From an uncultured Desulfatitalea sp. (GTDB lineage Bacteria > Desulfobacterota > Desulfobacteria > Desulfobacterales > Desulfosarcinaceae), in the NCBI GenBank assembly GCA_937868765.1, contig CALMNL010000006.1, positions 248,001 through 312,000 on the forward strand: a stretch of DNA of 64,000 nt, given 5' to 3'. Positions within the stretch are counted from its first letter, which is position 1; every line of letters starts with the position of its first letter. Under the pieces are notes generated by a model. That model worked only from the letters and a program-made list of their open reading frames with translations, was not told the origin of the DNA and did no database searches. Both the position numbers and the translations under genes were made by a program. Shown here piece by piece: positions 36,085 through 44,846 of this stretch.

Positions 36085-38421
36085 ATGAAAGCTTCGAATA
36101 TGATCAAACATTTCTTTCAACCCAAACCCCTGCCGCCGCTGGATGATTTTTCACTCAAAGACTACAGCGTCTCTTTTTCCTTGGAACGGCTCATACCGGG
36201 GGTGGACAACATCCGCAGCGATGTCCTGATCAGCCCAATATTCACCAGCGCGACGCGCAAGCTTGTCGCCCAGCTCGTCGCCCGTCATGCCGGGGTCGAG
36301 AAACGAGGTGCGGACACGCCATCGGTCAGCTTCATCAAAGAAGTGGGCAGTTACAAGCAGCTCTACAAGGAAGTAATGGTGGATGCGGTCAATAAAGCCA
36401 AGGCCCGCCACGAACCCCAGATCGAATACCTGGCGCAGGCATCCGTTATCAAAATGCTGCTCGAGGAGATCCGGCTGCAATACGACCATCTGGTGGGCAG
36501 CATGAAAAAGACGGTGCGCAAGACCGACCTGACGGTGCACAACGATTGGACCGAGGCGCCCAAACTTAAAGACAAGCTTCAGCTGGTCATGCAGGACCGG
36601 GAGACCATCCTCCAGCGGGTAGGACTGGAAATCTGCAGCTACTGGGCCGAAGCCGAGCGCAAGGAGATCCGGGTCATGCGTGAGGCCATCTTCGGCAACC
36701 GCTCGACGTTCTTCGAAGACCTGCTCACCACCCCCTTGCTGCATATGCAAAACCCGGAGAATGAGATCTTCATGCTGGGGGAGTTCGACATCGCCCTCGG
36801 CCGGCGGGTCGAGGACCCGGACAAGTATGGAAACCTGCTCTATTTCATCCGTGAACTGATCCATCAGGTGGACCATCAAACCGCTCCCGATCGAAAAACG
36901 CCCCTGGACAAGCGCCTGCCGGCGCCGGAATTGAATGCGCCGGAGATTTCGGAAACCGACCAGAAGGCTTATGCCCAGAAAGTGGACGGCTGGCTGCGCT
37001 GCCTGGGCAACATCGACCTGCTGCTCAACTGGCAGCGCACCGAGGCGGAATGGCGCAACGCCAAAAAACAAAAGGCGGACCCCTCTGAAATCGCACAGCT
37101 CAAAAAGCAGGCGCTCAGACAAAAGACGGTCCTTAATTTTTTCTACTCCCAATTTCGTCAGAAGGGGGTCATTGACCGTATCGCCGCCTGTTACGAGATG
37201 CAGCCGGAATACCTAGAGTATTGCCCACCGCTGGTACCCCAGCAGATCATGCAGTACCTGGTCATGCCCAAGGCCCGCAAAGCCATCAAAGCGCGCTTGA
37301 AACGGCTGGGCAATGTATACGGCCGTGAATTTTTACTGTCGCCTCTGAACAAGAAAATCAAGGCCATGGAACAGATGTCGGCGGCCAAGCGCAAAACGTA
37401 TCTGGTCCGCTTTCTGAATGGCTTTGCGCGCTATCATCGCGATTTGAGCAACAGCGGCGTCATTCGCGAAGCCATGGAGCGGGTCCATCTGGCCGTCGAA
37501 GAGAAGACCATCACGCTTTCCCGGGAGAACAACACCCTCTACGAGTTTTTACTGAGTCATGAGCAGGAGACCTCTAAAAAGCCCATCATCAATCATGTGG
37601 TGATCAAAGCCGACGTGCGTGGTTCCACAGATATCACCCACCGCATGAATGAACGCGGGTTGAACCCGGCCTCCTATTTCAGCCTCAATTTCTTCGATCC
37701 CATTTCAGAAATTCTGTCCGAATACGACGCGGTCAAAGTCTTCATCGAGGGCGATGCCATTATTCTTTCGATTTTCGAAAGAGAAGACTCCCCCAGCGAC
37801 TGGTACGGCGTAGCGCGTGCCTGCGGCATCGCCATCAATATGTTGATCATCATCCAGCGCTACAATGAAAAAAGCCGACACAACGAGTTGCCCATCCTGG
37901 AACTGGGCATCGGCATCAGTTACCTGGGCAAGTCGCCGACCTTCCTTTTCGACGGCAACAACCGCATCATGATCTCCCCGGCCATCAACCAGGCCGACCG
38001 CCTCTCGAGCTGTTCCAAGACTGCCCGCAAGGTGTTCGCCCGCGACAGAGGGCCGTTCAACCTTTTCGTGGTGCAGAATAGATCCGACGAAGAACTGGCG
38101 GCCACGTCCGATGATCTGAATGTGCGCTACAACGTGAACGGTATCGAATTAAGCGCCGCCGCATTCGAAAAGCTCTCCAAGGAGATCGATCTGAAGGTGC
38201 TGCCCGCTGATATCCACGATCTCCACGGCATAAAGGCCATCTTGTATGTCGGCAAATTCCCCACCAAAAGCGGTCGCTACCAGCGTCTCATCGTGCGTGA
38301 AGCGCAGATTCCGGTGGTCGATCCCCAGACCTTCAAAGTGAAGCGGCTCTCTTCGCGCAAATACTACGAAGTGTGCACCCACTCGAAGCTCTACCAACTG
38401 GCCCGCGAAGCCCAGATCTGA
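36085..38421 (+). CDS. large protein with divergent class III cyclase-like C-terminal domain
   Basis: The protein has 778 residues, with no signal peptide or membrane segment. The start is uncertain: ATGs at 36085 and 36100, neither with a good ribosome-binding site. The N-terminal ~500 residues are helix-rich and basic, and unlike any domain I know. Residues ~505-690 follow the class III nucleotidyl cyclase plan: metal-type Asp510 in IKADVRGSTD, Asp557 in FIEGDAIILSIF, and MISPAINQADRLSS as the VNxAxRL helix. The last ~80 residues are beta-rich. Both Asp residues are present, so metal binding is plausible, but the product is unknown. The gene stands alone behind a perfect palindrome. Confidence 0.8.
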   Translation: MKASNMIKHFFQPKPLPPLDDFSLKDYSVSFSLERLIPGVDNIRSDVLISPIFTSATRKLVAQLVARHAGVEKRGADTPSVSFIKEVGSYKQLYKEVMVDAVNKAKARHEPQIEYLAQASVIKMLLEEIRLQYDHLVGSMKKTVRKTDLTVHNDWTEAPKLKDKLQLVMQDRETILQRVGLEICSYWAEAERKEIRVMREAIFGNRSTFFEDLLTTPLLHMQNPENEIFMLGEFDIALGRRVEDPDKYGNLLYFIRELIHQVDHQTAPDRKTPLDKRLPAPELNAPEISETDQKAYAQKVDGWLRCLGNIDLLLNWQRTEAEWRNAKKQKADPSEIAQLKKQALRQKTVLNFFYSQFRQKGVIDRIAACYEMQPEYLEYCPPLVPQQIMQYLVMPKARKAIKARLKRLGNVYGREFLLSPLNKKIKAMEQMSAAKRKTYLVRFLNGFARYHRDLSNSGVIREAMERVHLAVEEKTITLSRENNTLYEFLLSHEQETSKKPIINHVVIKADVRGSTDITHRMNERGLNPASYFSLNFFDPISEILSEYDAVKVFIEGDAIILSIFEREDSPSDWYGVARACGIAINMLIIIQRYNEKSRHNELPILELGIGISYLGKSPTFLFDGNNRIMISPAINQADRLSSCSKTARKVFARDRGPFNLFVVQNRSDEELAATSDDLNVRYNVNGIELSAAAFEKLSKEIDLKVLPADIHDLHGIKAILYVGKFPTKSGRYQRLIVREAQIPVVDPQTFKVKRLSSRKYYEVCTHSKLYQLAREAQI

Positions 38422-38450
38422 TTCCATCCGCCAACCAAAAGCACTGGCTG

Positions 38451-41141
38451 TCATACATCATCGGGAAGCTGGTCCAGATCCATCTTGAACTCATACTCCC
38501 CGCTGTCTGGCTGCCGCTGGATTTTGAATTTGAGTTTGCGCCCCAGGGCAATCATCTGAGTGTTGTCTGATACCACCGTGCCCCAGATATGTCGAACGCC
38601 TTGGGATTTGGCGATTTTCAAGCACCAGCGCAGCAGGGCCGCACCGATGCCTTTGCCGTGCCAACGGTCGCCTACGAGGATTGCGAATTCGGCCAGGCTG
38701 GGGTCGAGCCCCTTGATGATGCGGCCCACGGCGAGCATCTCTTCTTCCTGGCCGTTGCCTTCGCGAATGGCCACCATGGCGATTTCGCGGTCATAGTCGA
38801 TCTGTGTGAACCTGGCCAGCATCTCGGCGGGCATTTCCTTCAACGGGGTGAAGAAGCGAAAGTAAATACTGCGGGCCGACAGCGTGGTGAAGAGGCCCTG
38901 CAGCAGCGAGGCGTCTTCCGGGCGGATGGGGCGGATGAGGATCGTGCCCAGGCCGTTGACCGGAAGATTCATTTCGTACTCGTTGGGGTAAGGCGCGATC
39001 ACCAGATGGAAGGGGGCCGGCACCGGCGGCGTATGGATCATCACCCGGGCGCTGACGGCGCAAAAGGCGGTGCCAACCACCATCAGCGGATTGATCTCCA
39101 GGGCCTGGATTTCGGCGAAATCGGTGGCCAAGCGCCCCAGGCGGACCAGGATTTCTTCCAGCAGCAGCAGATCGGCCGGGGCATGGTCTTGATAACCGCG
39201 CAACAGGCGATGGATCCGGGTGCCCTCCACCATGCGCCGGGCCAACAGCCGATTGATGGGGGGCAGGGCCACCACCTGATCGGCGGCAATATCGGTGGCT
39301 GCGCCGCCCCAGCCGAAGGTCAAAACCGGCCCGAAACAGCTGTCTTTTTTGATGCCCAGGCGGAGTTCGGCACTAACCGGGCCCACCATCGGCTGCACGG
39401 TAACCGCTACGGGTCGATCAGGGCGGATATGGGAGCGTCCATTGGCGGTGAGTTGCTCGTACGCCTGACGTACGGCCGCCGCACTGCCCAGATTGAGGCG
39501 CACGCCGCCCCAATGGGATTTGTGCGCATGGGCCGGTGAATCGACCTTCAGGACCACCGGGTAGCCCAACCGGTCCGCCAGGGCTGCGGCTTGTTGCGCG
39601 TCAGCAGCCGCCAATGTCCGGCTGACGGGAATGCCATACGCGTCCAGGAGTTGTTTGGCCTTGATTTCTCCCAAATAGGGATCGTCGCTGCGCAATTGCT
39701 CCTGGATGATCTCCTCGGCCCGTTCCCGTTCGAATGTCAGGCGACCGGGCAACTTGACCGGGATCTGCTGCAACAGCTCCAAATTGCAGCCGTAGTGGTA
39801 AAGATCCATGAACGCGCGTACGGCACGCTCGGGGCTGTCGAAGGTGGGGATTCCGGCCAGGTTGAAAATCTCCCGTCCCCTTTCGGCCGCCGTACCGCCC
39901 AGCCAGGCCGTAACCACGGGAATGCCGGAATTGTGCAACCGCTCCACCAGCAAATGGGCCGTGTGGGTGGGATCGGACAGGGCATGGGGGGCCAGCATCA
40001 CCAGGAGGCCGTCGGTCTCAGGCGCTTTGAGCAGACACTCCACCACTGCCAGATATCGGTGGGGGGTAGCGTCGCCACGGATGTCGACTGGGTTGGCCCT
40101 GCTCCACAGGGGGGATAAGATCTGTTCCAACTGGGCGGTGGTCTCAGCGGAAAGGCCCGCCAGTTCGACGCCATGGTCGCCCAATGCATCGGCGGCCATC
40201 ACCGCCGGCCCACCGGCATTGCTTACGATAATCAAGCCGGCTTTCTGGGGCCGGGGGTGCTTGGCCACCAGTTCGGCGCAATCGAACAGTTCTTCGAAGG
40301 TGCGCACGCGCAGAATGCCGGCCCGCTTGAAAGCCGCATCGTAGACCGCATCTTCTCCGGTTTCGGCACCTGTATGGCGGGCCGCGGCCCGCTCGCCGGC
40401 AGCGGTGCGACCGGCTTTCAAGGCGATGATCGGCTTGATGCGCGAGACCGCCCGGGCGGCACTCATGAAACGACGGCCATGGGTCAGCTGCTCCATGTAC
40501 ATCACGATGCTGCTGACCCGGGGGTCGTTGCCCAGGTAGTCGACGGCATCGCCGAATTCGATATCCATCATGGACCCCAGGCTAACGAAGTAGCTGAACC
40601 CGATGCCCTCCTTCTCGGCCGAGTCGAAGATCGATGTCGCCAGGGCACCACTCTGGGAAATGAAGGCAAGGCGCCCGGCGGGCGGAAGGCGATGGGCTGC
40701 GGTGACATTGAGGTTGCAGCGGGCACAGGTCACCCCCAGGCTGCTGGGGCCGATGATGCGCAGGTTGCTGCCGGCCGCGGCCTCGAGAATCTGGGCTTCC
40801 ATCTCCAGGCCGTGGCCGCCGGTCTCCTTGCCGCCGGACGAAATGATCACCGCGCCGCCCACCCCCGCCTGGGCGCACTGCTGGATGATGCGTGGCACCG
40901 TGGTGATACGTGTAGCGATCACCGCAAGGTCCACCGGCCCTGCAATATCGGTCACCGCGCGGTGGCAGGGATGACCCCACAAGGTTCGATAGCGCTGGTT
41001 GATCGGGTGGACCTGACCCTTGTATCCCCCCTCGACCAGATTGCGCATCAGAACCGCACCAACGGTCTGGGGCCGCTCGCTGGCGCCGATGACCGCCACC
41101 GAGCGGGGATGAAAGATTCGCTCCAGATGGTGAATACTCAT
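38451..41141 (-). CDS. Pat-type protein lysine acetyltransferase (acyl-CoA synthetase-like plus GNAT)
   Basis: The protein has 896 residues. An N-terminal CoA-binding Rossmann domain (SVAVIGASERPQTVGAVLMR) is followed by succinyl-CoA ligase-like domains (ISQSGALATSIFDSAEKEG) and an ATP-grasp region (~490-700; GYPVVLKVDSPAHAHKS). A GNAT domain ends the protein (~720-890), with acetyl-CoA loop DRWHGKGIGAALL. This is the layout of Salmonella Pat/PatZ, which acetylates and silences acetyl-CoA synthetase. The ligase part is usually inactive in that family. It is probably co-transcribed with the stress protein gene 35 bases upstream. Confidence 0.92.
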   Translation of the reverse strand: MSIHHLERIFHPRSVAVIGASERPQTVGAVLMRNLVEGGYKGQVHPINQRYRTLWGHPCHRAVTDIAGPVDLAVIATRITTVPRIIQQCAQAGVGGAVIISSGGKETGGHGLEMEAQILEAAAGSNLRIIGPSSLGVTCARCNLNVTAAHRLPPAGRLAFISQSGALATSIFDSAEKEGIGFSYFVSLGSMMDIEFGDAVDYLGNDPRVSSIVMYMEQLTHGRRFMSAARAVSRIKPIIALKAGRTAAGERAAARHTGAETGEDAVYDAAFKRAGILRVRTFEELFDCAELVAKHPRPQKAGLIIVSNAGGPAVMAADALGDHGVELAGLSAETTAQLEQILSPLWSRANPVDIRGDATPHRYLAVVECLLKAPETDGLLVMLAPHALSDPTHTAHLLVERLHNSGIPVVTAWLGGTAAERGREIFNLAGIPTFDSPERAVRAFMDLYHYGCNLELLQQIPVKLPGRLTFERERAEEIIQEQLRSDDPYLGEIKAKQLLDAYGIPVSRTLAAADAQQAAALADRLGYPVVLKVDSPAHAHKSHWGGVRLNLGSAAAVRQAYEQLTANGRSHIRPDRPVAVTVQPMVGPVSAELRLGIKKDSCFGPVLTFGWGGAATDIAADQVVALPPINRLLARRMVEGTRIHRLLRGYQDHAPADLLLLEEILVRLGRLATDFAEIQALEINPLMVVGTAFCAVSARVMIHTPPVPAPFHLVIAPYPNEYEMNLPVNGLGTILIRPIRPEDASLLQGLFTTLSARSIYFRFFTPLKEMPAEMLARFTQIDYDREIAMVAIREGNGQEEEMLAVGRIIKGLDPSLAEFAILVGDRWHGKGIGAALLRWCLKIAKSQGVRHIWGTVVSDNTQMIALGRKLKFKIQRQPDSGEYEFKMDLDQLPDDV

Positions 41142-41176
41142 GCTGCTACCCCGCTCGGCGCCTGGGGGCCGTCGTC

Positions 41177-41629
41177 TTATTCAGTCGCAAAGGGGTTGAC
41201 CACCAGCACCGGTACCCGGGAACTCTTGATCACCCGTTCGGCCACCGAGCCGAACAACACCCGGTCCAGGCCTTTGCGGCCATGGGTGCCCATGACCACC
41301 AGGTCGATCTTGTTCTCGGCAATATAGTTCATGATGGCATCCGAGGGGTCGCCCAGCACTACTTCCCCATGGGTCTGGGGCAGGCCGCCGAATTGGGCAC
41401 TGACGAATTCGCCCATCTTCCGGCGGGCCCCTTCGACCAGTTCGTTTTCGAAAATGGAGATGGAGGGGGGTGCCACGTAGATGTCGGTGAAATATTGGAA
41501 AATGCGCACGACGAAAAGAACGTGCACCTCAGCGTTGAATTTCTGGGCCATGGTCGTGACATGCGGCACCAGGCGCTCCGAACTTTCGGTCAAATCCACG
41601 GGGAAAAGAATGCGTTGAATGTTCTTCAT
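41177..41629 (-). CDS. universal stress protein (UspA family)
   Basis: The protein has 150 residues from ATG 41629 (AAGGAGC upstream). The fold is standard: RILFPVDLTESSERL at the start, VHVLFVV, and the nucleotide-binding GTHGRKGLDRVLFGSVAERV followed by PVLVVNP. The G-2X-G-9X-G(S) motif suggests ATP binding. It precedes the acetyltransferase gene, a pairing in line with control of central metabolism under stress (inference). Confidence 0.95.
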   Translation of the reverse strand: MKNIQRILFPVDLTESSERLVPHVTTMAQKFNAEVHVLFVVRIFQYFTDIYVAPPSISIFENELVEGARRKMGEFVSAQFGGLPQTHGEVVLGDPSDAIMNYIAENKIDLVVMGTHGRKGLDRVLFGSVAERVIKSSRVPVLVVNPFATE

Positions 41630-41933
41630 TGGTTTGCTCCTTTTTTTTGAGAGTCGTGGGCTCGGCGGCGACACCCCCTGATGGCCAAGGCCTGCCCGGT
41701 TGAGGTTCTTTTTGATTCCCGAGTCCACGGCGAGGTGTTGCCCATGGAATGGCAACGTTCATGCCAGAAGGAAGATGAACTCCATTATAAGCATAACGTC
41801 TCATTTTGAAAGCAGAAAGTCAATCGAGCCGGCCCGGGTCCGACCCGCGGGCCGGTCCGGGCCGTCAGTGAATTTTCCATGGTGTAAAATGCGGCAGGTC
41901 CTAAGTTTTTTTCTGGATGGCGGGCCGCGCGCT
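41630..41933. other. 304-bp intergenic region
   Basis: It lies between the stress protein gene (minus) and the end of the TolC-like gene (minus). It holds the candidate usp promoter -10 at 41784-41789 and a GC-rich hairpin (41829-41836 with 41848-41855) that could end the TolC-like transcript, although it has no T-run. No gene is seen. Confidence 0.6.
41784..41789 (-). promoter_or_regulatory. -10 element of the usp/acetyltransferase operon
   Basis: On the minus strand a perfect TATAAT lies ~155 bases before the usp start; the best -35 17 bases upstream is only CTTTCA. Confidence 0.45.
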
Positions 41934-43592
41934 TCAAAAAGCGCCACCGGGTTCGCCCGGGGCGGCGATGCCGCGGCGTTCGAGCAACGTTCCATCCTGT
42001 CGGTAGAGTTCGATCAAGGCCTGGAGGTAGTTGACCAGGGCCCGGACTTCCGCGATGCGGCTGGAAAGAAGATCCCGCTGGGCCTGGGCCACCAGGAAAC
42101 TGGTGGATTTACCCACGCGCATCCTTTCGGTTTCGATGCGCAGCTTTTCTTCATTGTACATGCGGGTGGCCGACGAGGCGGATATCTGCTGGTGGGTGCG
42201 GTCCACCTCGATATGGGCCTTGCGCACATCGACCTCCACCAGCTGGGAGAGGTCGGCCAGCATGCTCTGCGCCTGCTCGCGGGTCAGCAGCGCCCGGCGA
42301 TGCCGTGCCTTGGCCTCGCGGTTGAAAAGGGGAAATTGAAGGCGCACACCGGCCAGGGCGTCGTAGCTGTCGCCGTCGGTGGCCTCGATCGACCGGCCGA
42401 AGGCATCGGCATATCCGCTCTTGCCTAAAGCGACGAACAGGTCCATCAACGGCAGCAACCCGTTCCTGGTCTTTACCAGTTCAAGGTCGCCGCGCTGCAC
42501 TTCCAGGCGCGCCTGGTTCAAGAGCGGCCGCATGCGCAGGGAAACCGCCACATGCGTCTCCACCGGTTCCAGCGGAAGGTCGGGCAGGGTGGGTTGATGA
42601 ACCAGCGACACTTCCCGCCGCCAGAGGTCCGGGCCGGCTGGATTGAGCAGACGCAAGAGCTGCAGCCGCATGGATTCCGCGTTGGCGCGGGCCTCGATCA
42701 GGGCCTGCTCCTGGGCGGCCACTTCGGCCTGAACGGCTGCAAGTTCGGCGCGGGCCAGGCGGCCGACCCCGATCAACTCATGGGTTTCAGCCAGTTGCTG
42801 GCGGGCGACCTTCAACGACTCTTCCACGATTTCGATCTGGCGCCGCGCTTGGGCATACTCCCAGTAAGCGTTCTCCACTTCGGCCACCAGCGCTTCGGTG
42901 TAGCCGCGCAGCTCGTATCCGGACATGGCCGTGTCCAGGCGTGCCTGACGCAGCTCGACCCAGTTGACCTCAGGACCAAAGCCGCGCAGCAGGGACTGGT
43001 TCAAGCCTACCCCCAGACGGGAGCTGTAAAACCTTTCATCATATAGCGAAGAGTCTTCCATCTGCGAAGTTGCTTCCAGCGTCACCTGGGTACCGGTGGG
43101 GAAGTACTGCGCCAGAGAGATGCCGCCTTGTGCCGAGTCGTTGGTGAACCCTTCGGTTTGCGATCCGGATCGGGCCAGTTTTTCGCCTTTTTCACGGCCG
43201 GCCGAAAACTCTGCGCCCACAGTGGGGTCGAAACGTGATCGGGCCTCGTCCTCGAAGGTTTTTCGAATCTGGGGATTGAGCCTTTGTACAGCCAGAGCGC
43301 GGTTGTTCTCCAGGCACAACAGCACTGCCTGGCCTACGGTCAATTTCAAAGCGCCAGAGGCCGGCATGATGGTTCGAAGGGCGGGGGGATCCTGCGAGGC
43401 CGGCGCCTCCGCGAGGGTTTCCGCGGCCACAGGCGGCAAGGCGGCGGGCCCCTCGGTCGGTTTCAAGGCCGCACGGCAGCCCGACACCGCCAGAAGCAAA
43501 ACAAAGCCAAACCACAGCGGCAATTTTTTTCTTTGCAATATAACACTCAAAACTGCAATACTCCTTGCGATCGGATAAGTTTGACCCATCAT
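41934..43592 (-). CDS. TolC-family outer-membrane factor (putative lipoprotein)
   Basis: Up to 552 residues from the ATG at 43592. A TTG at 43550 behind AAGGAG would give a more typical signal (ILQRKKLPLWFGFVLLLAVSGC region). The lipobox AVSGC puts the Cys at residue 39 of the long form. Two homologous halves with long amphipathic helices follow, such as LVAEVENAYWEYAQARRQIE and LVEVDVRKAHIEVDRTHQQI, as expected for the TolC barrel. It is divergent from adaptor and permease genes and should be their outer-membrane partner, giving a complete tripartite pump. Confidence 0.9.
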   Translation of the reverse strand: MMGQTYPIARSIAVLSVILQRKKLPLWFGFVLLLAVSGCRAALKPTEGPAALPPVAAETLAEAPASQDPPALRTIMPASGALKLTVGQAVLLCLENNRALAVQRLNPQIRKTFEDEARSRFDPTVGAEFSAGREKGEKLARSGSQTEGFTNDSAQGGISLAQYFPTGTQVTLEATSQMEDSSLYDERFYSSRLGVGLNQSLLRGFGPEVNWVELRQARLDTAMSGYELRGYTEALVAEVENAYWEYAQARRQIEIVEESLKVARQQLAETHELIGVGRLARAELAAVQAEVAAQEQALIEARANAESMRLQLLRLLNPAGPDLWRREVSLVHQPTLPDLPLEPVETHVAVSLRMRPLLNQARLEVQRGDLELVKTRNGLLPLMDLFVALGKSGYADAFGRSIEATDGDSYDALAGVRLQFPLFNREAKARHRRALLTREQAQSMLADLSQLVEVDVRKAHIEVDRTHQQISASSATRMYNEEKLRIETERMRVGKSTSFLVAQAQRDLLSSRIAEVRALVNYLQALIELYRQDGTLLERRGIAAPGEPGGAF

Positions 43593-43613
43593 TTCCCTGT
43601 ATCTCTGGAGAGA

Positions 43614-44846
43614 ATGGTGAAGGATATTTTTAGCATGAAAGCGGCTAGCCCTAAACGCTTAATTGCGATCACGCTCTGTATTTGTGCTTGCGCGGGTCTG
43701 CTCTGGGTTGCCGGGGGCTGGCTTAGGGGCCGGGAAGGTTCGCGGCGTGTCAAATCCAAACAGCCTGCGCCGGTAGAGGCGGTGGCCATCGAGCGCGGCC
43801 CCATCACCCTGCGGCGTACCTTCAGCGGCGAACTTGAGCCCCTGGCACAGTTCGTGGTGGCGCCCAAAGTTGACGGCCGGGTCAAACTCATGCATGTGAA
43901 GATTTCCGATTCGGTAACGCGCGGCCAGGTGGTAGCCGAGTTGGACAACGATGAATATGTCCAGGCCGTAGCCCAAGCCCAGGCCGATCTGACCGTTGCC
44001 AGGGCCAATCTTTCCGCCGCCCGCAGCGCTTTCGAAATCGCCGACCGTGAATTTCAGCGCACTGCATCCCTTCTTAAACGCGGCATCGCTTCGGACTCCC
44101 AGTTCGACGCGGCCCAGCAGGAGCAACTGGCCAAGCGGGCGGAACTGCAGGTGGCCGAGGCACAGGTAGCCAAGGCCGATGCGGCATTGCAGACCGCCAA
44201 TATCCGGTTGGGCTACACCCAGGTGACGGCCGGCTGGAGCGGCGGCAACGAGACCCGCGTGGTGGCGGAACGCTATGTGGACGAAGGCCAGACCGTGGCG
44301 GCCAATGCGCCCCTGCTGCTGATTGTGGAGCTCGATCCCATCGTGGGCGTGGTCTATGTCACCGAAAAGGAATACGCCCGGCTGCAGCCGGGACAACCCA
44401 TCGAGCTGACCACCGACGCCTTTCCTAACGAGCGGTTTGCGGGCCGCGTCGACCGTATCGCCCCCATCTTTCGTCAGGCCACGCGCCAAGCCCGGGTGGA
44501 GATGCGCATCGACAATCCCCGGGTGCAGCTCAAACCCGGCATGTTCATTCACGCCACGGTGGTCCTGGCACATGTGTCCGAGGCGGTCATTGTGCCCAAG
44601 CAGGCCCTGACCCAGCGCGATGACCGCACCGGCCTTTTCGTGGTCGGCGAAGATGGCTGCACCGTGCACTGGCGCGAAGTGAAGGTCGGCATCCGCGAGG
44701 GCCGCCGGGTACAGGTGGAAGGTGACGGGATTGCGGGGCAGGTGGTCACCCTGGGCCAGCAACTGGTCAGCGACGGTTCATTGGTCACGGTGACGGCCGG
44801 GCAACCGCTTGCCGTGGGCGACGAACCGAAATCAGAGGCACCATGA
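43614..44846 (+). CDS. RND efflux periplasmic adaptor (HlyD/AcrA family)
   Basis: The protein has 410 residues from ATG 43614, or 403 from ATG 43635, which has AAGGAT better spaced. It has an N-terminal membrane anchor (~residues 15-35), a lipoyl half ([20 protein letters not shown]), an alpha-hairpin (~105-185) and a second half with [10 protein letters not shown]. The usual APF after the hairpin is replaced by a [11 protein letters not shown] loop. The beta-barrel contains [15 protein letters not shown] and [13 protein letters not shown]. The permease start overlaps the stop (ATGA). The start is only 21 bases from that of the divergent TolC-like gene. Confidence 0.93.
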   Translation: MVKDIFSMKAASPKRLIAITLCICACAGLLWVAGGWLRGREGSRRVKSKQPAPVEAVAIERGPITLRRTFSGELEPLAQFVVAPKVDGRVKLMHVKISDSVTRGQVVAELDNDEYVQAVAQAQADLTVARANLSAARSAFEIADREFQRTASLLKRGIASDSQFDAAQQEQLAKRAELQVAEAQVAKADAALQTANIRLGYTQVTAGWSGGNETRVVAERYVDEGQTVAANAPLLLIVELDPIVGVVYVTEKEYARLQPGQPIELTTDAFPNERFAGRVDRIAPIFRQATRQARVEMRIDNPRVQLKPGMFIHATVVLAHVSEAVIVPKQALTQRDDRTGLFVVGEDGCTVHWREVKVGIREGRRVQVEGDGIAGQVVTLGQQLVSDGSLVTVTAGQPLAVGDEPKSEAP

